A program made the translations under genes and the position numbers. The notes beneath the pieces were generated by a model. That model had not been told where the DNA came from, made no database searches, and saw only the letters and a program-made list of their open reading frames with translations. 64,000 nt of DNA, from NCBI GenBank assembly GCA_977017575.1, contig CDRNVI010000013.1, positions 1-64,000 of the forward strand, read 5' to 3'. Of the stretch, positions 18,524-27,233 are shown piece by piece. The DNA comes from Paramoeba atlantica. Its lineage: Eukaryota > Discosea. Positions within the stretch are counted from its first letter, which is position 1. Each line of letters starts with the position of its first letter.

Positions 18524-18634
18524 GTAAACTTGAGAAAGTAATTTTGATTACGTCTTATATCGAAAACATATGGCATTATTATCATTATTGTTGTACGTGT
18601 TAGAACATTTCCGCTATTTGAAAAGAAAAAGTTT
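18524..18634 (+). repeat. Family 3 repeat A2
   Basis: Second copy of the 111-bp A repeat, directly abutting B1. The B1/A2 junction (GAAATTAT/GTAAACTT) mimics the junction of a circular intermediate. Confidence 0.88.
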
Positions 18635-18656
18635 CCCGCCCGCCTCCCCACGCCAC

Positions 18657-18852
18657 GTGCCGCCGACACCCAGTCGTGAGTTCTTTTAGCAAGTTAGTTT
18701 TGTTTTCTACTATGTGACATTCTTTCGCGAATCCTAAATAGAATAGTTTATAGTATCCTTATATTTCTTACGTCACGAGTTCACCAATAACATTCTGGTT
18801 TTAAATTTGTGTTACTTCGCTTTCATTCACAATGATGCGGAATCGAAATTAT
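18657..18852 (+). repeat. Family 3 repeat B2
   Basis: Second 196-bp copy of B, separated from A2 by a 22-bp C-rich spacer. It forms the right end of the element against the satellite. Confidence 0.88.
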
Positions 18853-19038
18853 TAATAAAAAACGTTGTCTTAATAAAAAACGTTGTCTTAATAAAAAACG
18901 TTGTCTTAATAAAAAACGTTGTCTTAATAAAAAACGTTGTCTTAATAAAAAACGTTGTCTTAATAAAAAACGTTGTCTTAATAAAAAACGTTGTCTTAAT
19001 AAAAAACGTTGTCTTAATAAAAAACGTTGTCTTAATAA
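18853..19038 (+). repeat. 18-bp satellite array, right half (about 10 units)
   Basis: Same unit, orientation and phase as 13263-14007. It ends CTTAATAA at 19038 where family 2 copy 1 begins with GAAATCAGCG. The same left context (CTTAATAA then GAAATC) is seen at the family 1 insertion at 8133. Confidence 0.96.
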
Positions 19039-19503
19039 GAAATCAGCGTCTTCTTTCTCACACATAATGAACAAGAATAAATAAAATGAAACCAATTCCT
19101 AAATCATGTAATATCTTTCTTCATAAAGCAATTCAAAGAATTCAACTGGTTTAGTATCCTCACCACCTATCCATGAAAAGAAATTAAGGTACCTGGCCAT
19201 TTCAATCAAACTTACAGTATTTGAAACAAATCCACAACAAACTCCTTTACTTACGAACGGGCATCCCGTCCGCCAACTCCGCGAAGTGGTTGGGGGTTGG
19301 TGGGCGGGCGCAATAAAAAGGTTAGAGAAGGAGTGTCACTATACCAAACTAAATAAATGAAATCTCTAAACAAAACAAACAAATCATATCTCATAATATA
19401 AATATTATGTGCCCCCAAGGGCCATTATATCAATCATCCTAAATTTCTAAACGTACACTTATATAAACAAAACAAACAAATCATATCTCATAATATATAT
19501 ATT

Positions 19504-19940
19504 GATGATGATGATGTATTGGGCCTTTTGACTCCGAAAAGTTATGGCCCCTCAACTCCCCAAACGGGCAGTCCGAATACGTCTTGCGACGTATCCGGAG
19601 AGCCAGCCATAGCAAGCTACGGCTGACCTCCGCTTGGAGAGGAGTTAGGTTACAGCTAGGGAGGTGGGGTGCGCTATACCCCTGCGCCTTAGGTAATGCA
19701 AATAAGGCGCCCCTTGACCAAAAAAACCACTCTATCTTTTGAGGGTGGATAAAAAAAACACAAACACATTCCAAAGATTAGCCCGAATGGCACCCACCCT
19801 AGTTTCTTAGTACCTTGTTATATTCGGTACCGGGCGGTGCCACCCATTCTACGTTGCCAGAATGACATCCACCCTAATTATTTAGTGCCTCGTTTTACTG
19901 GCACCGGGTAGTGTCATCCATATTGTATTCATCGTATTTA
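19504..19940 (-). mobile_element. SINE-like element 1 with (ATC)n tail and 14-bp target duplication
   Basis: 437-bp insertion in the B1 repeat of family 2. It is flanked by ATAATATATATATT on both sides (19490-19503 and 19941-19954). The uninterrupted B1 of copy 2 (55808-56082) shows the empty state. On the minus strand it ends in an (ATC)n tail next to the duplication, as expected for an insertion made by a non-LTR reverse transcriptase. Its 5' half holds two diverged copies of a roughly 85-bp unit with CCGGTGCC and AGGGTGG blocks. No convincing RNA polymerase III boxes or ORF were found. A fragment recurs at 25804-25846. Confidence 0.8.
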
Positions 19941-20411
19941 ATAATATATATATTATGTGCCCCGAAGGGCCATTATATCAATCATCCTAAATTTCTAAAC
20001 GTATACTTATAGAAATCAGCGTCTTCTTTCTCACACATAATGAACAAGAATAAATAAAATGAAACCAATTCCTAAATCATGTAATATCTTTCTTCATAAA
20101 GCAATTCAAAGAATTCAACTGCTTTAGTATCCTCACCACCTATCCATGAAAAGAAATTAAGGTACCTGGCCATTTCAATCAAACTTACAGTATTTGAAAC
20201 AAATCCACAACAAACTCCTTTACTTACGAACGGGCATCCCGTCCGCCAACTCCGCGAACCAGCCCGCTCGCACGTAATACTACCACCCGAGCGCATGTGT
20301 TTTCAGCAAATGGTGGCGGCCACCTACTGAAACACCTAAATATATAGCCTACATATATAGTATATTATTTTTTTTTTTTTGAGTACTACATTATTTCTGA
20401 TTTGAATACTT

Positions 20412-22347
20412 TCATAACCGGCTAATCGGGTCCGCGGGGTTATCGGCAGATTTTATGTAGCGAGCCATAATGCATACGCCAAGATTCTGATTCTTTTTGA
20501 GTATATGTTTGAGCTCCCCCGCAATGCTATCTGATTTTGCAACTTTACGATTAAGGGCAGCTTTGCACGACGTATTATCTATAAAGAGGTCCACACAAGT
20601 CCCCTTTTGAAAGTGGTGGCCCAGTTTTTCAAATGCCAGTCGAACTGCCATAGCCTCCGCATGATTAACTTCATATTTAAATTCCGGTTCCCACGAGTCC
20701 CCCACAATGATCACTTGACCATCGTCCCGGTACAGAACTGCCCCCCATCCTTTAGCGGACGCGTCCGTGTAAAGACTATGCCTATGAGGAACGACATCCG
20801 GGTGTGGTGGCGGTGCGATTGGTTCGTTCCGTAAAATGATATTCCTCCAGTCCGCCAGGATAGAACGAGTTGCTGTCGGAAGCGGAACAGGATACTCCGC
20901 CAGTTTGGGATTTCTATTGAGCTCATTGATCCGTCGTCGAACAATCTTTAAAGGAAAATGATACTCAGGAATGATATGTCCCAAGACCGCTGCCGCGTAG
21001 AGGAGGCGCCCCACCGCCGTCTCCAGTTGAGAAAACGTTATGTTACGATAGCGATCGCGCGACATTTTTTGTAAAACCCTAGGTCCCAGGCTGACCTTGT
21101 GGGTTTCATGATTGTACAGGACTCCATTGAACACATATTCCTTGGAAGGGTCGGATCCGGTCTCCTTAAATAAGCCACCGACTTGAGCACACCGTCCGTC
21201 AACAAAGTTAACAAATTTGATGCATTCTTCACGGGTTCCGGCAAATCGAATACCGTCTATGTAAATATCCACGAAGCCAATACAGGAGCCCAGTGTGGGC
21301 TTGCATACAGCGGAGTCGCACGCGATAGCTGCTGTCAGTTTGTGCATAATTTCCGGGGCGCATCGGTGCCCCATGGGCATAACTTTCATCTGGTGCAAGA
21401 CTCCATCTTGGTCACGAAAACGAAATTTGGCACGTGCCGCGCGCGGAACTCCGATTTGGTAGAACCCGCAACGTAAGTCGCGCTTAACGCCTGCTTCTTC
21501 CTCAGCCTTATGCAGATACCAAGAAGGGTGCAATAAAGGAACGTCGGGCTTATAGTCCTTTAATCTGATATTGTCGTCCTTGGTCCAGGATATGAATCGG
21601 CGCCGGGCGTTCCCCTCCTCATCGGATTCAACTACGGTAAAAGGAATAACGTATTGTAAAGTCGGATGCTGATGGAGTTCTTTCTGTTCGACTGTTTCAA
21701 TCACTCCAGCGTCAAGCAAACCAACGACATCAGCTTCCGAAAGATTACCTTTGATTGCTGGTTCGGTCTGCGCTGCAAGTCGCGTGTCAAATAAGTGTCT
21801 CATCACGGTTTCCAGGCGGTGAAGCGCACCAGGGGACATCCAAGTCTTCACTTTCTGCACGTCCATTACGGGTATTCCAGCCTTAACGTGTAGGGGGAGG
21901 TTCATGTCTTCGGGACGTGCAAGACGGGAAGTGCGCCGCGCGCAAATAACACTGTATCGCCTAACGTGCGGTATTTGATCGAAACAAAGGTTGACATCCT
22001 CTTGAGTTATAGGGTTGGTAGGAGAACCGAAGCTCGCTGCGTACCGAGCGCCTTTGCCGTTGTTATCAGGTTCCCGTTGTATCGTAATAGGGAGTTGATG
22101 CATTGATGTTTGGCTATGTTTTGCACGTCTGAGAGAGCGACGCGTCCGAGCGCCACCTCGTTGAAGAGATACGTTATCGCGCCCCGCTTCAGGGAGTGTG
22201 TCCCGTAGCCGGGGCCCAGAATTTTCTTCATTTTCACGTCCATTTCCCGAACCGTTGTGCTTGTCACCTGCTGACCCTTCCTCATAAACCGGACGTATTC
22301 CGCAATCTCTAGAGTTCCTTCCCCTTGTATGGCTGTGCACATCGATA
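20412..22347 (-). pseudogene. Family 2 copy 1 RT/RNase H, interrupted
   Basis: The conserved RT/RNase H domains lie in one open frame up to the insertion at 22348; the upstream part of the frame resumes at 22735 and runs to about 23464. Motif A is VKRDLRCGFYQIG, motif B MPMGHRCAPEIMH and motif C DIYIDGIRFAG, again with Gly in place of the second catalytic Asp. RNase H residues are in LYTDASAKGWG, NHAEAMAV, FIDNTSCKA and NPADPISRL. The protein is about 69-70 percent similar by eye to family 1. The insertion destroys the continuous frame, but the enzyme domains themselves are uninterrupted. Confidence 0.85.
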
Positions 22348-23520
22348 ACCTGCTGGCCCTTCGGGGCACATAGTTTCTTCGAATTATGATTTGTATTCAG
22401 AATTTTACATGGGATGGGTATTTACTATTATCTTATATATCCTTGTTAGGTTGTTATTTTACTTCGCTTTAAGTTTTTGTGTGTGACGTGTGTGTGGGCA
22501 GGTTGGCCGAGGGTTCCGGTGGGGGGGAATCCCTTTAACAACGTGACACATTATTATTGGTTTTATGCAGGCTTTCTTTTGAACTATTTTTGTGCATGTG
22601 AATTCTATCTATATATCGTATTATGTGTTCTTTGATTTTGGGACGATTTGGAAGTGTGATTATATTAGTCATAGGTATTTACTTATATTTGTTTGTTACT
22701 TATAAGTTTCATGGAGCCCCCTCGGCGTGGATTTCGATTTGGTGTTCCGTCCCCAATAGACTATGACTTCGTTCGGTTGATTTCGCACGAATCTTTCGAG
22801 GGTTAGTTCTGCGACTTCTGTCCATCTGGCTGCGGCCTTCCAACAGATCAACGCGGCGATCCCTTCGCTTAACGATAATTTTGTCCTTAGCCGGCGTAGT
22901 TGCCACGGAGTGATTGGCTCCATCTGACGCGTTGGTTCGAGAGCGCCTCTTGCCTGTAGAGCTTTTGCAAACATTTCGAGAGGGGTAGGATCGGTTTGAC
23001 TCAGCTGAAATACGGTTTGAAGATTGCGAGTGTAGCTCAACAGTGTCGCGGGTGCCAGATCCATTTGCTGAAGGAACAAAACGGCGTGTATTGGATCTGG
23101 TGGTACCCCTCTTTCCCGACAAAAAAGTTCGAGCCTTCCCCACAGTCGTGCCCTTGAGAGCCAAGTAGCATTCGTCCACATGGGATTTATCGCGGTTCTC
23201 ATTTGGTGTGCTAGCGGGCTCGTACTTGGTAGATTCAAAATTGTGCATGTTAGCTTGTCCTGGGCAGACTGCACGTCCAGTTTCCTGATTTTGTTTCCGG
23301 CGGGATATACTGCTAGAGATCGTTTGGCCTGACCCGCCCTTGAGTACGTCCTTACTTCCGCCACCCGATGCTGTGGCTTCTGCAGTCCCGTTCCGTGACA
23401 TGCCACAAAGGCATGCACCTTCCCTGCAGAGTGCAAATATGAGCTGAATGATAGACCTGGACAAATCACCCGCCGCTTTTTCAGCGGACAGGCACGAGCG
23501 ATGTAAGGGGTGGGGAGCAC
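22007..23520 (-). pseudogene. Family 2 copy 1 tyrosine recombinase, split by an insertion
   Basis: The N-terminal part (22735-23520) runs to YWGRNTKS and then into inserted DNA. The C-terminal part (22007-22347) carries THSLKRGAITYLF, AKHQCINSLLRYN and TTAKALGTQ. The intact counterpart is at 58070-59218. Relative to that empty site, 22 bp of coding sequence are missing at the insertion, so excision alone would not restore the gene. The box I Arg lies in KAAARWTEVAEL. Confidence 0.86.
22348..22734 (+). mobile_element. Non-autonomous deletion derivative of family 1
   Basis: 387 bp inserted in the family 2 YR gene. Its reverse complement is the family 1 A repeat, then 20-odd bases of the adjacent internal region (ACCTGCCCACACACACG), then a B segment starting near AAAAACTTAAAGCG and ending at GGGCCAGCAGG. 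All coding sequence is missing. It therefore looks like A2 joined to B2 after internal deletion, with B truncated. The empty site at 58411-58432 shows that 22 bp of target were lost. It is comparable in principle to SIRE, the short relative of VIPER in trypanosomes. Confidence 0.8.
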
Positions 23521-23523
23521 TAC

Positions 23524-24564
23524 CTAGTGACTCCTCTTTGCACTCGAAGTGCCGCTCGTCACCCCTCCGCGAAAACCCGGGGTCAAGCGAGTAGACGATT
23601 GATTTAACGGGCAGTTCGCTCGGAAATGACCTGGTTTGTGGCAGCGATAGCAGAGAAAGGCCGGGCGATTCGTCGATTGTTTAGATACCGTCATGTTCCG
23701 TAGCTTTTCTTCTGCAACTGCCTTGGAGTACGCGTCCTTCGTTTCGTCATCTTTGTGCAGTTTTAACTGAACGCGCTCTACCTGAATTCCAGATGAGGCC
23801 CAATAATTATTCCGAAGTTCTTCAATTGCCGTACGTACGATTTCCATGAAATGTTCTTCGCGCCAGAAAGGATAGATTCGGGCTGCCTGGATCCACTCCT
23901 GTACTATTTTAAACAGCCGTTCACGAATTGGAGGTGCATTCAGCAAGAGGCCAAACTCGGGATGGGCCCGCAAATCACGTATGAGATCCCGGACGCGGAG
24001 CTCATCCTCCGACTCCAGCCATGGTCCCCACGTGAGGGGGTCGTTCGCGGTGAATCGGGCCGGGTCAGTAATGGGTGCATTAGGAGTCTTAGGTTCCTCG
24101 TCCGCCTTTCGGCCACCAGGCATCTTAGCACGTACTCGAACAATTTCTAAGGAGTAGTACTCGATGTCCGGAAAAGGGAAGTCGTACGCCATTCCGGGAT
24201 CGTCAGTCCACACAGCTTCCATGGTACCTGACCCGTCCGATTTCAAGCGTACATTCCCAGTGACAGTATCGCGCACTGCATCGCCTTGATGGCCCCAAAC
24301 CGCCTCTACCGACACGTCGTAACCTTTCGCAATCAAAGTCTGAACCTTCTGTGCGAATTCCGCCTTAGCTTCCCCCGACATTGCCGCCGAACCTGTTCCC
24401 CCCCGAAGCAAAGCCGCCACTTGCTCCGGGTTAAGCGTGGTACGTTGCTCCCCATACTGCAAACTTGGGTCAACCGGATTAGGGGAAGAAGGATCTTCTC
24501 GAACAGGACTCTGTTGCCTCCCCATTGACAACGTACGGCGAACAGTATTCAAAATGCCGGACAT
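23524..24564 (-). CDS. Family 2 Gag-like protein with CCHC knuckle
   Basis: 346-aa ORF starting at the ATG at 24564 (MSGILNTVRRTLSMGR), immediately downstream of repeat B2; codons further upstream lie in the repeat. The central part has PFPDIEYYSLEIVRVRAKMPGG and DPLTWGPWLESEDELRVRDLIRDLR, both shared with family 1. Next comes an ERLFKIVQEWIQAARIYPFW block, and the protein ends with a zinc knuckle CYRCHKPGHFRANC. Probable role: nucleocapsid-like RNA packaging. The ORF is intact. In copy 2 most of this gene is deleted and the knuckle has a 5-bp deletion. Confidence 0.83.
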   Translation of the reverse strand: MSGILNTVRRTLSMGRQQSPVREDPSSPNPVDPSLQYGEQRTTLNPEQVAALLRGGTGSAAMSGEAKAEFAQKVQTLIAKGYDVSVEAVWGHQGDAVRDTVTGNVRLKSDGSGTMEAVWTDDPGMAYDFPFPDIEYYSLEIVRVRAKMPGGRKADEEPKTPNAPITDPARFTANDPLTWGPWLESEDELRVRDLIRDLRAHPEFGLLLNAPPIRERLFKIVQEWIQAARIYPFWREEHFMEIVRTAIEELRNNYWASSGIQVERVQLKLHKDDETKDAYSKAVAEEKLRNMTVSKQSTNRPAFLCYRCHKPGHFRANCPLNQSSTRLTPGFRGGVTSGTSSAKRSH

Positions 24565-24565
24565 T

Positions 24566-24817
24566 CGCAATAAAAAGGTTAGAGAAGGAGTGTCACTATA
24601 CCAAACTAAATAAATGAAATCTCTAAACAAAACAAACAAATCATATCTCATAATATAAATATTATGTGCCCCCAAGGGCCATTATATCAATCATCCTAAA
24701 TTTCTAAACGTACACTTATATAAACAAAACAAACAAATCATATCTCATAATATATATATTATGTGCCCCGAAGGGCCATTATATCAATCATCCTAAATTT
24801 CTAAACGTATACTTATA
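24566..24817. repeat. Family 2 copy 1 terminal repeat B2
   Basis: Matches B1 from GCAATAAAAAGGTTAG to the end CGTATACTTATA, including the internal tandem duplication of about 105 bp. It directly precedes the Gag ATG on the minus strand. The right flank is a Gag fragment of family 3, not satellite, so the original flank has been rearranged or the element inserted there. Confidence 0.82.
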
Positions 24818-25803
24818 TGATGCGTCCTCAATCTTCCCAGGCATTATTGGAATCTGGTTAACGACGTGAACTCTTGTGTAGGTGACACCATCCTTTGGGA
24901 AAGGAAAGTCCCCTTTTTCGTATTTAACAATCAAATTGGGATTTCCATCATCATCGTTACCCGCCTTTGGGTTGCCTCGCCATGTTATTGCGGTAAGTGG
25001 GCCGTTTTTCTCGAGGTACCAGGTTACTTCGATTTCAACCTCATTTTCTTCCAGTAGTGCTGTAATGCGTAAAACCTTCTCTTGCACTTCGTCCTCTGAA
25101 AGAGGTTGCGCGGACATCGCTGGGTTTCGGGTTATGTTTCTCACCGAAGTCTGAGAGGTGGGTACCGGAGTGGAACGGTCGTTCCCAGAAGCTAAAGGGC
25201 TGACGCGTAGGTTTTGAATAAGCGCCTCTAATGGTTTAGAGTAGAAGCGTTGGGGCTTAGCGCACCTCGCCACCCGAGCTGCAAACTTCCATTGAAGCGA
25301 TAAAATTACAAAACAAAATATATAAAGTCCATATTTCATCATCATAAAGAATGAAACAAAAAGATCGAGCTGAATATATGTTGGACCACATAAAACAGCA
25401 TAAAACAGCATGGATGACACTTGTCCCCTCGAAACCAGCAAAGCCTCAAAGTAAAAAAGAACAGTTCCCGGATCAATTATTGTATACGCGCCAATTGTTG
25501 TCAAACGTGATGAAGAATCAATGCAGAAGTAGCAGTATCTAATATATTCGAAAGGACCTAATATATTCGAAGGCAACTAATCAATCCTCTAATCGTTCAT
25601 CTGACTGTGTAGTACGGCGCTCCCAAAATGACTGCTGCTCCTGTTGGGCTTTCAGAAGTGTCTCAAGTTGTCTTGATAGTCCACCAAATACTTCCAGCAT
25701 CTGGTTGGCAGATTGGACTCGCGGATCAACAGCACCATTTTGTGCGCTTGCCGCAGTTTGCGAACTCGTTTCTTCTTCTACTACACGGCTAAAGGGGTTC
25801 GCG
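24818..25803 (-). pseudogene. Inverted fragment of family 3 Gag, with an insertion
   Basis: Nearly identical on the minus strand to 14277-14899 of the complete family 3 element. It ends on one side at GAGGACGCATCA (24818) and on the other at AACCCC (near 25800). A 353-bp insertion at 25233-25585 interrupts it. There is no start, stop or terminal repeat, so it is a dead piece captured between family 2 copy 1 and a SINE fragment. Confidence 0.88.
25233..25585. mobile_element. 353-bp insertion with 8-bp target duplication
   Basis: Flanked by CCTCTAAT (25225-25232 and 25586-25593), which occurs once in the intact Gag gene of family 3. The left end is GGTTTAGAGTAGAAG. The right end has three close copies of CTAATATATTCGAAGG-like sequence. 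No terminal inverted repeats or ORF are seen. The inner 130 bp from ATGAAACAAAAAGATCG to CGGATCAATT recur at 53591-53720, so this is a repeated mobile sequence. Its class is unresolved. Confidence 0.7.
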
Positions 25804-25846
25804 GGTCAAGGGGCGCCTTATTTGCATTACCTAAGGTGCAGGGGTA
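25804..25846. mobile_element. Fragment of SINE-like element 1
   Basis: About 43 bp (TCAAGGGGCGCCTTATTTGC and onward to GGGGTA) match the interior of the element at 19504-19940 with one mismatch noticed. It is joined without tail or duplication to a family 3 Gag fragment on the left and an ingi-like fragment on the right. Confidence 0.65.
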
Positions 25847-27233
25847 GCTTTCCAAACGGCTTCAAGAAACAATTAGTAGTCATATAGTAGTTAACCGACG
25901 CTTTGCGTCAGCTGTGCGCCGCCACCGAGTCGTCAAGGCACCGGTCCACACACGACATAGCGCTGTTGACGCGAACATTAAGATAAAATGGAAAACAGTA
26001 AAACGATCAACTAAAACCCGTGTTCCATGGTTTCTCTTACGCAATACGGATTTTCGAAAACTGTTCACGGATATTGCTTCACAAACATTCCTGAAATTTA
26101 CTGATGGCTTAGAAAGGAAAGCGGAAAATATAGAGCAAATCGAAGATCTTTGGAAAACCATCAAATCGACGATTACTACAGCACAACAATGCCTTGTGGC
26201 GAATCCGAAAGGCAAAGACTTTCTCTCTTTCGACACACCACTTAACGAGGAGGAACCGCTTAATTTACAGTCATTGTATCATATTGCACGAAATAAGAGA
26301 GCCTTTAAGGAGATTTTGGATTCGCATGAGAGCAAAGTACTGGATATGGTACACCAGGAATGCGTTAGTTTGGAGAAAAACTTTAAGAAGAAACCACGAG
26401 GAGCCTGGAGAATGATAAGGGATGTTATTGGTGACGAAAGGAGAAATTTGCACGTTGAAGGAAACTCAACAGCTGAAAGGTTACGCAGCGTACAAAAACA
26501 TTTTCAGACCACATACAACAGAACAGAAGAAGACGTGGAATTTCAGGAGGTTGAAGGAGCTCAAATTTCAGACCTTTTATTTTCCAAGGAGGAGCTTACC
26601 ATAGCTGAGGGCCAACTGGCAAAAGGAAAGGCTTCTGGATCAGACGGAATGCCAATTGAAGCGTATTGTGCTCTGGCTGAAAACGATGAATTCTGCAATT
26701 GCCTGCTTGCTCTTATAAATGGAGTTTTTCGCACGGGACATATGCCTATTATTTGGAAAGAAATTGTACATATCCCTATCCCCAAGAAGGGCGATCTTTC
26801 AGAGCTAAAGAACTGGAGGGCAATATGTTTGATAAATCATGTAGTCAAGCTTATGAATCGGATGATACTGAATCGACTGCAACCAGAGATTGAACCCCGC
26901 TTACGCAATACTCAATTCGGGTTCAGACCATTACGATCAGCTGTAGGAGCACAAGCGATACTTACCGAGATACTACATAAAGCATTGCGCGGACCCCAAA
27001 ATGTGTACATTGGCTATATAGACTACAAGAGTGCATTCCCGTCAGTATCGCATCGAGCTATTGAGGCTGCACTGAAAGCCTTTTCAGTCCCGCCTGGGCT
27101 AAGTAAGCTCATAATGGCTTCTTACGCGTCACCCACAGGATTTGTTAGAACCCCGTTTGGAAATACGGAAAATTTTGAGATAACATCAGGGGTACTTCAA
27201 GGTGACGTGTTGGCCCCGTTCCTTTTCATTATG
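25847..27233 (+). pseudogene. Ingi-like RT fragment, truncated at both ends
   Basis: The sense frame begins with the end of an APE domain (SFPNGFKKQL and HIVVNRRF, separated by a small indel near 25873). The RT follows: GKASGSDGMPIEA, NWRAICLINHVV, QFGFRPLRSAVGAQA, motif A GYIDYKSAFPSV and motif B GVLQGDVLAPFLF. It is then cut after FLFIM, before motif C, by the left end of family 1 copy 2 at 27234. The protein resembles the ingi-like ORF at 3636-8108 but is a different family. The missing 3' half is not adjacent; a minus-strand 3' half of an ingi-like element lies at 32395-34027. Confidence 0.85.

Larger units (their letters stand above)
14008..18852 (+). mobile_element. Complete VIPER/DIRS-like retrotransposon, family 3
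   Basis: 4845-bp intact-looking YR retrotransposon: A1 (14008-14118), Gag, YR, RT/RNase H, B1 (18328-18523), A2 (18524-18634), a 22-bp spacer, B2 (18657-18852). A copies are 111 bp and differ at one position noticed (ACG versus ACA). B copies are 196 bp. It lies in the 18-bp array: the left flank ends GTTGTCT and the right flank begins TAATAAAAAACG. Removing the element restores a perfect repeat with no duplication and no loss, as expected for YR-mediated integration. It is the best candidate for an active element of this type in the window. Confidence 0.92.
19039..24817 (-). mobile_element. VIPER/DIRS-like retrotransposon, family 2 copy 1, with nested insertions
   Basis: Read on the minus strand: B2, Gag, YR, RT/RNase H, A2, B1, A1. 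In plus coordinates A1 is 19039-19285, B1 19286-20011 (carrying a SINE-like insertion), A2 20012-20258 and B2 about 24566-24817. A copies are 247 bp. B contains a tandem duplication of about 105 bp ending in a GTGCCCCGAAGGGCC block. The YR and RT frames are split by a family 1 derivative at 22348-22734. A second copy at 55561-59681 lacks both insertions. The region 20259-20411 is non-coding and includes a T-tract near 20368. Confidence 0.88.
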
